From Trametes villosa (Eukaryota > Basidiomycota > Agaricomycetes > Polyporales > Polyporaceae), in contig PUDQ02000105.1 of NCBI GenBank assembly GCA_002964805.2, positions 310,001-374,000 on the forward strand: 64,000 nucleotides of DNA, read 5' to 3'. A program made the translations under genes and the position numbers. The notes beneath the pieces were generated by a model. It worked only from the letters and a program-made list of their open reading frames with translations, was not told the DNA's origin and did no database searches. Within the stretch, counting starts at the first letter, position 1. Every line of letters starts with the position of its first letter. Of the stretch, positions 35,553 to 45,754 are shown in pieces.

Positions 35553-35604
35553 CCGCTGATGGCGCGCCCCAGGCTGGGCATAGTAGGGGACCACCCATCA
35601 GCGG
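35553..35604. promoter_or_regulatory. hairpin upstream of the TET/JBP-like gene
   Basis: CCGCTGATGG at 35,553-35,562 and CCATCAGCGG at 35,595-35,604, about 160-210 nt upstream of the start codon. It is conserved with the relic copy at 18,299-18,352, along with the loop text CCCCAGGCTGG and CATAGT. Confidence 0.6.
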
Positions 35605-38600
35605 GGCAGGTCGGAAGCCGGGGAGCCGCCAGGGAGCTTGCGTGTGGGGTAGTAGCTATGCTTGCGTGGTGTATATCTTCCCTATCACTACTATATGCCG
35701 AACTGAGTGTCCGCGGCAAGCACCCGGCCACGCAGTTGGCTTGGAGACTTGGCCGTACTCAAGTCACTGGAAGCTTCGGCGGCGCCGGTGCCGTCCGGGG
35801 TGAGTGGTGCAGACGTCGAGTGCTTCGTTGACCGCTGAGTGTAGACCCCCACGCGGAGCGTGCAGGCGGATGCAGCGAGTACATATGTCTGCATCCTTCT
35901 GCATGCCGGTGTGCACTTTCGGTGCACGGTTGCGTCGTGTTGCATTTCGATGCACTCGATTGGGACAATTGCTTGTATGTATTTGTACACCGTGGTCCCG
36001 TCGAGCCGGCCACTCGCACCCTTCGCACAAACTCCCCCAGCATCATCGTCGCAGACGTCCACCTCCTTGCGGCCACCTGGTCCGTCTTCCTCTTCACGTA
36101 TCAGTAACCGTACCGGTTCTGTTTCCTACAGCTCTCCTACTACGACTAACCTGGTTATTCGAACAGCTTGCTGACTGGCCGGGAGACCAGGTGAACGTGC
36201 GCTGCACGAGCATTGCTTCACGTTACGCGGGAACGAACATCATACGTGTCTGGCGCGATACTCATGGCTCTCTCATCGAAGAGCGTGCATTTCCCACCCA
36301 CCCGTTTCTTTCGGCGCGCACTCATCCGGGCCGGGTTGGACACAGACTACAGCCCGCCCCGCGCTGATGCAGAGACGCAGCACGCAGCACTGAGTGCTCC
36401 AGGGCCGGTTGCGTCTTCCAACAAACCGCTCACGCGGATTCGGTACGTACCGCGCTCGTCGCTTGCGATCTCTGACATGTGGCTGACCGCCTGTTGACTC
36501 GGTCCTGCAAATCGCTCGGTAGTATCAGCACGCGCACGCGTCGTGAGGCGTCAGGTCCACTCTTGGCGGATGTATGAGCGAGCGCGAGCGGGGGCGGCGG
36601 GGCGGTTGCGTGCGCACGGACTGAAGCGCGTCGCGAGCAAAGGCTGAAGAGCGCGGCTGCGCTCGAGCTCCGCCGCATTAGGCGCTCGCGCCAGTCTCAA
36701 TCCGCAAAGTCCACCGCGCGCCGCAACAGCTCTTTCACTCAAGTCAGTCAGCCACGCACCCCCGCCGCCGGACACTCCCTCGATCTTCCACACTCCCCTT
36801 GCCCTCCCAAAGCTCACTTCTGAGGATTCGCGGCCGCCCTGCGATGCTGCCGGTGCAAGACTCTTAGCATTCGGCACGCGCCGGCGGATGCTCTCCGCTC
36901 GGCTGTTGGGCGGGATGCTGGTTCTTACTCTCTGCGTGATTCAGGCGTGCTGCACGAGATGCGAGCCAAGAAAACGCGAGTACCTACTCATCTTGCTCGC
37001 GACGGGCGCGGCGGAGGCGGTTCGGTATGTACCAAGTCGTCGTTTACGGATGCCCGGCGGTCGGCTGATTTGCTGTTAGATGGCTGATCACAGGCTGATA
37101 CCGCAAGGAGCGAGACGGTCACCCGGCATCCGAAGGATGCAGAGGAAGACAGGGCGGGCGGGAGTAGAACGCAGCGAGAGGAGTGTCGCGGCGGCGCGAC
37201 ACTTTGCAGATTCTCGGTGCGTCAGGATAGGCGCCCGTTGTGGCTGAACACGCGAAGACGTGTCCGACTCGCTCATTGCGTCCACGGCCGCAACTTCAGT
37301 AGCTTACCGTCAAGTCCTGCGTCTCCCTCCACGGTAGCCCTCGTTTTCCGAACATTTCGCAGCCGCACACAGCCTGTCCGATATCGTCGACGTACTGCGC
37401 TCCCACCGGTGCTCTGACCTGTCCCGGAACACACGTGTCGCGCACGGCAGGGCTTGGGACGTACCTCCACAGCGAGCAGCAGCGGGAGAGAGGCCTGGGG
37501 GTACTACGGTCGAAGAGGTACGTACGGTTTGAGGCATGGCGGCGGTCAGCATCTTACTCACCTTTCTGACTCGCCTGCAGAAAGCACGAGTGCAACGAGA
37601 CACTCCCGGGAACTGCCGCAAGAGGTAGATCGCGCGGGCGAGACGTGGAAGACGGCGCAGACGCGAGCCCACGTCGCGTCGCGTCGGGAACAGGCGCCCA
37701 TCGCCGCTCGACGTGCAGAGACGCGCCCGCGTTGCTCATCGCGTCCCCGGCCCCCACATCAGCAACCTACCGGCGGGCTCTGCTTGTCCTGCCGCGGCCG
37801 CTTCCGTTTTCCCAACATGTCGCAGCCGCTACCGGCTTCTCCGCCATCGTGATGGGACTGCCCTGCAACCAGTGAGGTTCTCACCTGGCTCGGGATGCTC
37901 GGATTGCGCACGGAAGGGCCCGGGAAGTACCTTGGCGGCGTGTTGTAGCGGTAGAGACTTGGGAAGGCGAGGAGGTACGTACAGTCTCGGGCCTGGCGGC
38001 GGTTGGCATCTTACTGACGTTTCTGACTTACTGCCAGGATGCACAAGCGCGGCCAGAAAGTCGCGTGGGCGAGATGGATCGTCGAAGGCGGCGCGGACTC
38101 GACTTTACGTCGTGTCGCGTTGCGTCGAAATGGGCGCCCATTCCGGGGCGGGTGCGCGAAGTCCGTCAGAGGCTTCCGGCTCTGTTTGCGAGCGCGGGAG
38201 AGCGTCTTCATGCTCTCCGAGATGTTCGCCGACCCGGATTGCGGGCGATCTGGCCGTACGAGCTCGGCACGGGGCTGCTCGGACGTCGAGGAGAAGCCCA
38301 GGGACGGCGATCGTCGCGATGTCGGAGGGCACGCGTCGACGGCGCGAGCAGCCGGGGGGCCTCTTTCCGCAGGGCCATCTCGTGCACAGGGAGGTACGCA
38401 CCGCCTGGCATTCGCGGCCTTAGACTCCCTGCTGACGCGGTGGGCTTGCAGACGGCGGACTTGCGGTTGGACGGTGCAGAGCAGCGCGGAGAAGGGCACA
38501 GCGCGAGGCAGCGATGGGGACGACCGACGGTGGACATGGAGCGGAGGAGAGCCTCGGCGGCGCGCAGAGGACTGGCTCATCCGCGCAAGGTCTGTAAGTA

Positions 38601-38961
38601 AGCGCTCGTCTGAGCGGAGAGCGTGACGGCGGTTTCTGGGAGCTCTTGCGGCGCAATCGTGCCCTGTGTTGTAGCCCAGTGTCTTCCGATATGCTAGCTG
38701 CGAATGCGAGAGCGTCTGCACTCCCCGTGTCCTCTGAGTGCGAGCTCGAGTGTCTCCTCCCCGAGTGTCCGAATCTCCCGCAGAGTCCCCAGTCTCCCCC
38801 ACGTCTCCCGCCGGCTCGCCTGCGCCCGCACAGCCGCACCCGCTCACCGCACCCGCGAAGGTCTGCCTAAGCTCCGCTTCTGCCTTCGCACTTCGCATCG
38901 CAGCCCACACACGCGCCCGCAGTTCGCAGCCCAACGAAATACATTCTCTGTCTATGTACAT
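35605..38961. other. no supported gene; holds an intron-like tandem repeat
   Basis: Beyond the TET/JBP promoter, GC-rich frames overlap on both strands without motifs. The main structure is the degenerate repeat at 36,440-38,455 described separately. Confidence 0.45.
36440..38455 (+). repeat. degenerate tandem repeat with an intron-like core
   Basis: Five units recur at about 36,442, 37,024, 37,516, 37,978 and 38,387. Each has GGTACGTA or similar, then a CTGAC branch-point-like motif and, in the last three, a CAG 40-60 nt later. The units at 37,516 and 37,978 are clearly related over about 180 bp (GGCGGCGGT, GCATCTTACT, TTTCTGACT, GGCGCCCATC/T). This looks like repeated exon-intron modules that have decayed. 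Confidence 0.5.
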
Positions 38962-39560
38962 CGCCGGGATGCTCCATCTTCCATCCGCCAAAGAGGCCAC
39001 CGACAAGCTCAGCCTGTCGGTCATCATCGAAACCGACCTCGAGAAGCTGATCCCGGATCTTCGATCGGGGCAGCCGGCGAGGGCCTTGTCTGTTTCACCA
39101 ACGCCACAGAGTTGAGCATCGGGCTGCGAACACGGATGGCTGCTGGATGCTGTGCTTACCTGATGCCAGGAAGTCAATAATCGAGAACTAGGTGTCCTCG
39201 CCCTGGAGCGAGTGCTCGACCATCATGCAGCGCAGCTGGTCCTGCTCCGGGAAGTTCTCCACCTTCCCGTCGCGGAGCTGGCGCATGAGCGTAGACTTGC
39301 CGGATCCGTTCGCGCCGAGGATGCCGTAGCGACGGCCACGGAAGAGGCGCAGAGGGGTGTGAGAAAGGAGCAACAGGGCGCCGTATGCCAGGGAGAAGAG
39401 GGCATCACAGGGCAGTTCTGCTTGCTCGGAAGAGTCGTTCTGGGAGCTCGCGTGCTTGGCCTCCTCAACACCCAGGAAGTGCGAGGGGACATGGGCGGCA
39501 AACTTGGTGGAGTCGGTGAGGCCTCCAGCGATCCGGCCAGGAAGGGCGAGTGAGCAGGCG
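38962..39560 (-). pseudogene. decayed ABC-F ATPase fragment (eEF3/New1-like)
   Basis: The frame contains LSLAYGALLLLSHTPLRLFR and the Walker A stretch YGILGANGSGKSTLMRQL, then VEHSLQGEDT and a TAG stop at 39,188-39,190. Past the stop the frame still reads like the family (FSIIDFLAS), followed by an intron-like GTAAGC...ACAG (39,072-39,142), then DKALAGC. After a frameshift the same strand gives DQLLEVGFDDDRQAE and GGWKM, which corresponds to the ABC signature region (usually LSGGWKM; here FGGWKM). ABC-F proteins of the eEF3/New1 type act on fungal ribosomes. The fragment is truncated on both sides, with one nonsense codon, one frameshift and an altered signature, so it is a non-functional gene fragment carried by the element. 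Confidence 0.75.
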
Positions 39561-39969
39561 CGGCTGCGAGCAGGAGGCTGCGGCGCGTGCAGTAGCCAAG
39601 CCGCGAAGCGCGCGCAACGGGGGAAGGACTCCAGTCGGTACGGCAGGCGCGATTGAGGCGGACAGCACTCGTGGACGAAGGGAGTGGCATGCGCTGCAGA
39701 CGGGTCCGGCTGCAGTGCATGCGCTGCAGGCGCCGGGCACGTCCGACACTATCCTCTGTCGCGGACGTATCAGCTGAAGCCTGAGCGCTGAGAGCGGGGC
39801 GCGCGCAGACAGCTCGGGCTCGCCGACTTACCGTCAAATTCATGACACAGCTGGGAGCGCACGCCGTCGCGATGGCGGGCGAGCGTCGTGCTGGCCGGAC
39901 ACTGCTGGGGGACGACAAGGAGCACCGCACGATATCGCGCTTCTGGGTTGTAAGAGCGCACGATATAGA

Positions 39970-41777
39970 TTATCCGTGCAAGGGGGTATGTAAACAGAGC
40001 TCGAGCGCGTGGATCCAAACAGCCTGCCGGACAGACATGTCTCGAGACGAAACATCGACCGCACGAGCAAGCTCCCGATCGAGCACCTGCACCTGGGCGG
40101 CTGTGAGCGGACACCCGGGCTCATCGCAAGTCACCTCGGAAAGACGGTCCGGCGCTGTAGGGGGAGCAAACGGATTCTGAGGGTTGGCGTCGGCAGCGTT
40201 GTTCTCCTGGAAATGTGCCATCAGATCGCGGTTCTCCAGAGCCTCCCAATCAACGCCATATTCTGCAAGGTCCTCCACCGCCGGCTCTCTGTGGAGGAAC
40301 TCCTCGATTCCCTGCGCGCCGTGCTCCAGCATGCCAAACATGAACATGTCTCGTGGACTCCGTGATTGGCCACTAGGCAGGGCCAGCAGGTGTGCGTTCC
40401 ACGTCTCCGCCCATTCGAGCGCGTCCTCGTTGATGGCGGGAAGGAAGAGATGATGGAGCAGCCAGATGTGAGCGGGGATGGTGGCGTCGAGCTGGTGGTG
40501 ACGTTCGAGCTCCATGAAGAAGATCTTCCATTTGCGACCAAACCCGCCGGTGACGTCATACCAAAGCCGCTCGATGCGCGTATTGTGAACGCTCCTGCGC
40601 CGCCGACCTGAGGAGTCAGAAGTGCCCCAAGAGCATGACATTGAGCAAGGTACATACCGCCCCCAGATGTATGACCCACGGCCGAGGCCGCGGTGTTCTT
40701 CCATCCAACGCGCCACTCCTAGATTCTCCGTGCCGTGGTCACCCCGCACGCGACTGGGTGTGCCGTGTTGGCGGACAGCGTCCAAGAACAGCGCCAAGAC
40801 GGTGGCGGCGCGGTTGTTGTTGTGAATGCGGATGCCGAGGACGTAGCGCGAGTAGCCGTCGACGAAACAATGTATCACCAGCTTCCAGTGGATTAAACCT
40901 ACAATATGCGGGTTAGCCGTCGCACTTAGCCCGGGGTGAACGACGCACCATGTTGCCCATCGTGGTGCACTAGGGACAGCGGGCCAGGTACCCAGTAAGT
41001 GCGTCTCACGATGCGACGTCGCGTTCCGAACGTCGCCGGGAGGCCGCGTACGCGCGTGTACGACTCTTTGATACGGCTTCTCGGGACATTGTGACCTTGG
41101 GATTTGAGGTGGCCGCGGATCATCTTCTGACCGAAGTTCGGGAAGACCTCCAATATATGGCTGAGAGCGGCGTCCAGATCTGCGTCTGACATGGTAGACA
41201 CGGGCCTCGAAGACGACGTGTACCGAACGGAGGCCGTGCCATCCTCACCTACGACATTGAGACGGACGGGGACACCGGGAGTCGACAAATGGAGCTCGAG
41301 CGCGCGTCGTCGGACCGTACGGGAATGGCACTTGAGGACCTTGCCGAGTTGTGTAGGTCCGCGAAGATGGAGCGCATACTGGAGGAAGTTCGGGTTGATC
41401 TCCACTCTCGGACGGCCTCGCCGCCCTGTCTTGACGCGAGTACTGACTACCAGGGGCGTGCGGGAAGAGGATGAGGATGCTTCCTCCTGGCTGGCGCTAT
41501 CGAGAGCGGCGACCATGTCCGCGAGGCTCGACCTGAGGAGTGCGTACTCCTCAGCTGGGAAAGAGTGCTCGTGCTAGGGAGCTATCTTCAATACACTGCC
41601 TAGGGTGTTGCACGGAGGACATACCACGGCGGCGGCCTCACCCAACGCCAACACCTGCACCCTCACCTCCGCTAACCTGCCGGCCTGTCCGTGAGACGTC
41701 TGGATGGTGGCCCGGACTGAGTCCGCGAGCCGATGGTAGGCCGCACGCAGATTGTCCACCGGGTGTGCTTCAGCCAT
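39970..41777 (-). CDS. retroviral-type (rve-like) DDE integrase, candidate transposase
   Basis: Four exons (41642-41777, 40949-41554, 40658-40898, 39970-40594) give 535 aa in phase. The N terminus is helical (AEEYALLRSSLADMV), followed by GRRGRPRVEI and a helix-turn-helix-like region (LGKVLKCHSRTVRRRALEL). The integrase core follows: VHHDGQHG (Asp244), FVDGYSRYVLG, RVRGDHGTEN (Asp301) and HNTRIERLW (Glu336), a spacing close to D,D-35-E. Then come WLLHHLFLP and YGVDWEAL. This family is common in Agaricomycetes. The gene is intact with all three acidic residues, starts about 450 bp from the right terminus of the large element and runs inward. It is the best candidate for the mobilising enzyme; the alternative is that it is a passenger. 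Confidence 0.85.
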
Positions 41778-42196
41778 AGAGAGCAGAGACGGAGCAATGG
41801 CAGCGGGGCGAGTAATAGTGGGAGGGTCGAGTCGGAGGACGCAGCTGGCGGTCTACTAGCGCCTGTGGTGGTTTAGAGAGGCTGACATGCCCACAGAGCA
41901 CGTCATCGTGACCGGGGCATAGTAGCGGAACTAGGAGTCATGATGATGAGCATCGTGCCGTTCCCAGCATGAGAATCTCCCTAGGCGAGCAGGCGAGGTT
42001 CACAATGACGCTGGAGTCGGGATCTACCAGGATGCATGGTGACGGGGACGTGTATACAGCAGTATGAGCGCCGGTCATCGTGCCACATCGTGAATGGGCG
42101 CCCGTCTCGACGAACGGCGGCCTGTCACGATGCCGCCGGACAATGCGGTCGGCGGCACGATGCCTCATAAGGATTACACGCCGATTCCGAGATGTT
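41778..42196 (-). repeat. subterminal repeat cluster, right end
   Basis: CATCGTG-centred motifs in both orientations: TCATCGTGACC (near 41,906), GCATCGTGCCG (near 41,951), TCATCGTGCC followed by ACATCGTGAA (near 42,075-42,093), TCACGATGCCG (near 42,125) and GCACGATGCC (near 42,157). Read from the right terminus, the order GCATCGTGCCGCC then GCATCGTGAC mirrors the left end. This region should also contain the integrase promoter. Confidence 0.65.
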
Positions 42197-42224
42197 GGGT
42201 TTTTGTCCGATAGATTGCTTCATA
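42197..42224 (-). repeat. terminal inverted repeat, right
   Basis: Complement of the left terminus: ends ...TCATA at 42,224, immediately followed by the second GTTTCT. Confidence 0.85.
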
Positions 42225-42230
42225 GTTTCT
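42225..42230. repeat. target site duplication, right copy
   Basis: GTTTCT. From here the sequence continues as the array flank (CCGTGTGGATGTC), matching 9,511 onward, up to MYND copy 2. No gene in the 300 bp between. Confidence 0.8.
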
Positions 42231-42525
42231 CCGTGTGGATGTCTGTTGTCACTCTTAGGCTCTTTCTAACAGAGGTATACTAGTAAACGCCAGGTCAGAT
42301 GCGGCACACAGCAACTTGAATGATGCGCGCCGAAGACGTCTTCATTATATACCTGGGACGGCGCTAAACATTGCCAACCAAAGCGCGCTTTTTTCAAGTT
42401 TTTGACACATTTTCGCAACATTTTCGGTACACCGACTCCCGCGGGCGGCCAGGTGTCGGCATGTCAACCACAACCACGGCTAGCACCTAAGCTACATAGG
42501 CACTCGTCTGTGTCCTTAGTATTTC

Positions 42526-43600
42526 ATGCCTCCCCCCGCAAAATCTGCTGAGGAGTACTATGCGGATACTGTCTCGCCTCGATGCAGCGCCTGTCGCAAG
42601 ACAGAGTATCAGGTGAAGGGCAAGATGAAGCGATGTGCTGGGTGTTCAGCAGCAATTTATTGCAGCAAGGAGTGCCAGAAAAAAGACTGGCCTCAACACA
42701 GGTCGGTACTCATCTACTGCGCTCGCAGATTATGCCGCTTATTGAGAGTGCCCACACAGGCTGTCCTGTCGTGCCGAGTGGACCGACCAGACCTTTGGCG
42801 CCCCCACGACCGATGTCCGGTTCATGGGACATCCTCCCGACTCGGTGGCCGCTATCGAAGCCGCCGCACTTGACTGGCTGGACGTCCACACGCACGGCTT
42901 CAAGGTCATAGCGACGGCGACCGTGTATATGCACGGCGGCTTCTCGCAGCACTTCTCCGGGCTCGAGTCCACGCGCGCACTCGTATTCGTCATACAGCCG
43001 CTGCCGAACTTCTTCACCTCCTTTCTCAGCGGCTCCACCTCCGACAGCCCGGCAAAAGGCTTCCACCTCCTCAACATAGGCTCGATGACCAAGACCGAGT
43101 TCCTCACAGGCTCGTACACAGACGGCGGGGACGGCGAGGCCCTCTGGGACCAGGCGCACGCAGCCTGCCGACAGGTCGAGGCGACGATCCGTGGCCTCAT
43201 GCCCCTCATGCCGCCCGAATTCGCTCGCGTAATCCCCGCCCTTTTCAACGTCACGCACTCCCCGAACATGCACTTCCAGGCCGTCGTTCTCCTCCCGCAG
43301 GTGGCCAACCGCCCGCGCGGGCTCGACGCGGAGACACGCGCTGTGCTCGAAGACATCCGGTCGCTGTGTATCATCCTCATGGCCAAGGGCCTCGTTCTCC
43401 GCCCCCAGACCGACGAGCAGTCTGACCCGAATCCTGCGTCGGACGTGGGCGTCATGGTCCGTCGGAAGAAGAGGCGATGGGAGTGGGAGGCGGTCCCCGG
43501 GTGGGATTGGGGGCATGCGACTGCCGACGGGATCATCCCGAACACAACGTGGAAGACTGGTCTTCATCCGCAAGAGCTGTGGAGGCGTTTCCACTCCTGA
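42526..43600 (+). CDS. MYND-type zinc finger protein, array copy 2
   Basis: Two exons (42526-42701, 42760-43600), 338 aa. The MYND finger covers residues about 20-62 (CSAC, CAGC, YCSKEC, WPQHR with LSC from exon 2). The body is closely related to copy 3 and, less so, copy 1 (HGGFSQHFSG, VIPALFNVTHSP, RWEWEAVPGWDWG). Its upstream flank was contiguous with the downstream flank of copy 1 before the large element inserted. Role unknown; MYND fingers mediate protein-protein contacts. Confidence 0.9.
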
Positions 43601-44680
43601 ATCCTGTCAGCCGGCGGAAATATACGGGGGCGGTATGCAGCGCGCGACTTCTCCTCTGTCCTCTCGGTATTCGCTTATATACTATCATGCAGATTCGACT
43701 ATGATGTGGAGTTCCACCAGGGCACGGGTAGGCCGGCAGCAGGTGCAAAGGGCACTCGAAATTTGTAGATTCATACCCTACCTCCACGCGCAATATCGCG
43801 CATACGTGTCTACGCCTGTGCGCGTGCCGCGCACTAAAGAAGTGCACGTAGTTATCAGATCTCACAAAACAGCTCATCAATGCCCAGAACATTGCCTGTA
43901 TGTCCGTGGTGTTTTTCCGCGTTGACTGCTGATGATGCCCTTGTTCCACCGTCACCACTCCTGCTAGGTTCAACTCACCTCAAGTTGCTACATCCAGCAG
44001 GATCATGGTCATGCACGGCGCGCCCCATCTTCGTTAGCTGAGCGCCTGATCTTCTTAGCAACCCACACTTCGCGAAGTGGTAAGTGAGCCTGTAGTATAT
44101 CCACACGCGGAGTTTCGTCTTTTCCGCATGAGCCTGGGCGGGTTTTTTTTGTTGAGTTCCAGTACTTACTCGAGAGTCGACTTGACCATCAACCTTAATG
44201 CATTGGTACCTAATTGGTACCTGGCAGCGACCGTGACAGTGCTCGGCTGACCCGGCACCTCTCTTGGGTACCGTTAGATACCTCCCAGCGGTTTGGGGTC
44301 CATGCTCGCACCATCGGGTCGTATTCCGATGTTTTCCCATGTGTGGATCAACGGTGTCGGTGAGAGAAAGCTGTTGTGCAGTGTGCACAGGTAACCCACG
44401 AGCGCTTAATCGCGGGACTTCTGTATTGCTCTCCCCCATTCTCAGTGGCCTCACAGAATTTCTCTAGGTGCGGGCCGCAGAAGACATGATACGGGACATC
44501 GCGGACGGCGCTAGCTACTTGTGTTTCAAGAAGTTTCAACCACGACGACTCGGCTAACTGAGCGCTTCCGACATAATTACGTTACACCGACCGCTGGCGG
44601 CCAAGCTGAGGGCTTTCAAGTGTCGACCACGACCACGATCAACACCTGGACTAATCACCTGCCAGTGCCACTAGTATCTC
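43601..44680. other. array spacer between MYND copies 2 and 3
   Basis: The proximal 3' flank carries the conserved ATATACGGGGGCGGTATG. Blocks such as ACCCTACCTCCAC with AATATCGCGCAT, and CTCCTGCTAGGTTCAAC, recur in the next spacer, as expected of tandem duplication. No gene seen. Confidence 0.6.
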
Positions 44681-45754
44681 ATGCCTCCCGCCACAAAACC
44701 CGCTGAAGAGCGTGTGGATACTAGTATCTCGCCTCGATGCAGCGCCTGCCGCAAGGCGGAATATGAGTTGAAGGGCAAGATGAAACGATGTGCTGGGTGT
44801 TCCGCAGCGATATATTGCAGCAAGGAGTGCCAGAAAAAAGAATGGCCTCAACATAAGTCAGTGCTTTCTAGTGCGTTTGCACACTGCGCTTACTCCAAGT
44901 CTCCACACAGGCTATCATGTCGAGCGCAGTGGACCGACCGAACATTTGGCCCAGTCACCGATGGCCTGTCAATGGGACACCCCCCGGAGTCGGTGGCCGC
45001 CATCGAAGCCGCCACGCTCGACTGGTTGGACGCCCACGAGTACGAGCTGAAGATCATAGCTACGGCCACCGTGTATCTGCACGGCGGCTTCTCGCAGCAT
45101 TTCTCCGGCCTCGAATCTACCCGCGCACTTGCATTCGTCATACAGCCGCTGCCGAGCCTCTTGACCTCCATCCTAAGCGGCTCTTCCGACGACAGCCCGG
45201 CGAAAGGCTTCCACCTCCTCAACATAGGCTCAATGTCCAAGGCCGAGTTCCTCACAGGCTCGCTCACAAGCCCCACGGACGATGCAGCCCTCTGGGACCG
45301 GACACACGCAGGCTGCCGGAAGGTCGAGGCGACGATCCGTGGCCTCGTCCCCCATATGCCGCCCGGGTTCGTTCGCGTGATCCCCGCCCTCTTCAACGTC
45401 ACGCACTCCCCGACCATGCGCTTTCAGGCCGTCATCCTCCTCCCGCAGGTGGCCGACCGCACCCGCGGGCTCGACGCAGAGACGTCCGCCGTGTTTGAAG
45501 ACATCCGGTCGCTATGTATCGCCCTCATGGCCAAGGGGCTCGTCCTCCGCGTCCGAACCGAGGAGGTGTCTGAGCCGAATCCTTCGCCCGACGTGGGCGT
45601 CATGGTCCGTCGGAAGAAGAAGCGGTGGGAGTGGGAGGCGGTCCCCGGCTGGGATTGGGGGCATGCAACTGCCACCGACGTGTTGACCTCGAGCATACCC
45701 TGGAAGACCAAACTCCAGCCGGACGACCTCTGGAGGCGTTTTTACTCCATGTAA
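44681..45754 (+). CDS. MYND-type zinc finger protein, array copy 3
   Basis: Two exons (44681-44856, 44911-45754), 339 aa, with a complete MYND finger (CSAC, CAGC, YCSKEC, HKLSC). The intron is 54 nt, a multiple of three, and has no in-frame stop. The unspliced frame is therefore fully open and would add 18 residues inside the finger, moving the last Cys away from its partners. Splicing is favoured because it restores the spacing seen in the paralogs. The body carries HGGFSQHFSG, VIPALFNVTHSP and RWEWEAVPGWDWG. Confidence 0.9.
   Translation: MPPATKPAEERVDTSISPRCSACRKAEYELKGKMKRCAGCSAAIYCSKECQKKEWPQHKSVLSSAFAHCAYSKSPHRLSCRAQWTDRTFGPVTDGLSMGHPPESVAAIEAATLDWLDAHEYELKIIATATVYLHGGFSQHFSGLESTRALAFVIQPLPSLLTSILSGSSDDSPAKGFHLLNIGSMSKAEFLTGSLTSPTDDAALWDRTHAGCRKVEATIRGLVPHMPPGFVRVIPALFNVTHSPTMRFQAVILLPQVADRTRGLDAETSAVFEDIRSLCIALMAKGLVLRVRTEEVSEPNPSPDVGVMVRRKKKRWEWEAVPGWDWGHATATDVLTSSIPWKTKLQPDDLWRRFYSM

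Larger units (their letters stand above)
11567..42224. mobile_element. giant TIR transposon, 30,658 bp, with integrase, HECT-like and TET/JBP-like genes
   Basis: Seen in the sequence: inverted termini, a 6-bp direct duplication, an uninterrupted paralog of the target, and subterminal repeats at both ends. The outermost genes (HECT-like at left, integrase at right) both start about 400-450 bp from a terminus and point inward. Cargo includes a TET/JBP-like dioxygenase, two intact unknown genes, an ABC-F relic and a TET/JBP 5' relic. Known: retroviral-type integrases make 4-6-bp duplications, whereas KDZ/hAT-type enzymes usually make 8-bp ones, so the internal integrase is the better transposase candidate. 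Inferred: the whole block moved as a unit. An alternative is a smaller element that later gained nested insertions. No KDZ transposase, tyrosine recombinase or reverse transcriptase was recognised inside. Confidence 0.8.

Noticed and set aside
11567..42224. Interpretation as a KDZ (Kyakuja-Dileera-Zisupton) transposon because of the TET/JBP gene
   Set aside because: No KDZ transposase motif was recognised, and the duplication is 6 bp where KDZ/hAT-type elements usually give 8 bp. It remains possible if a transposase is hidden in the unknown genes.
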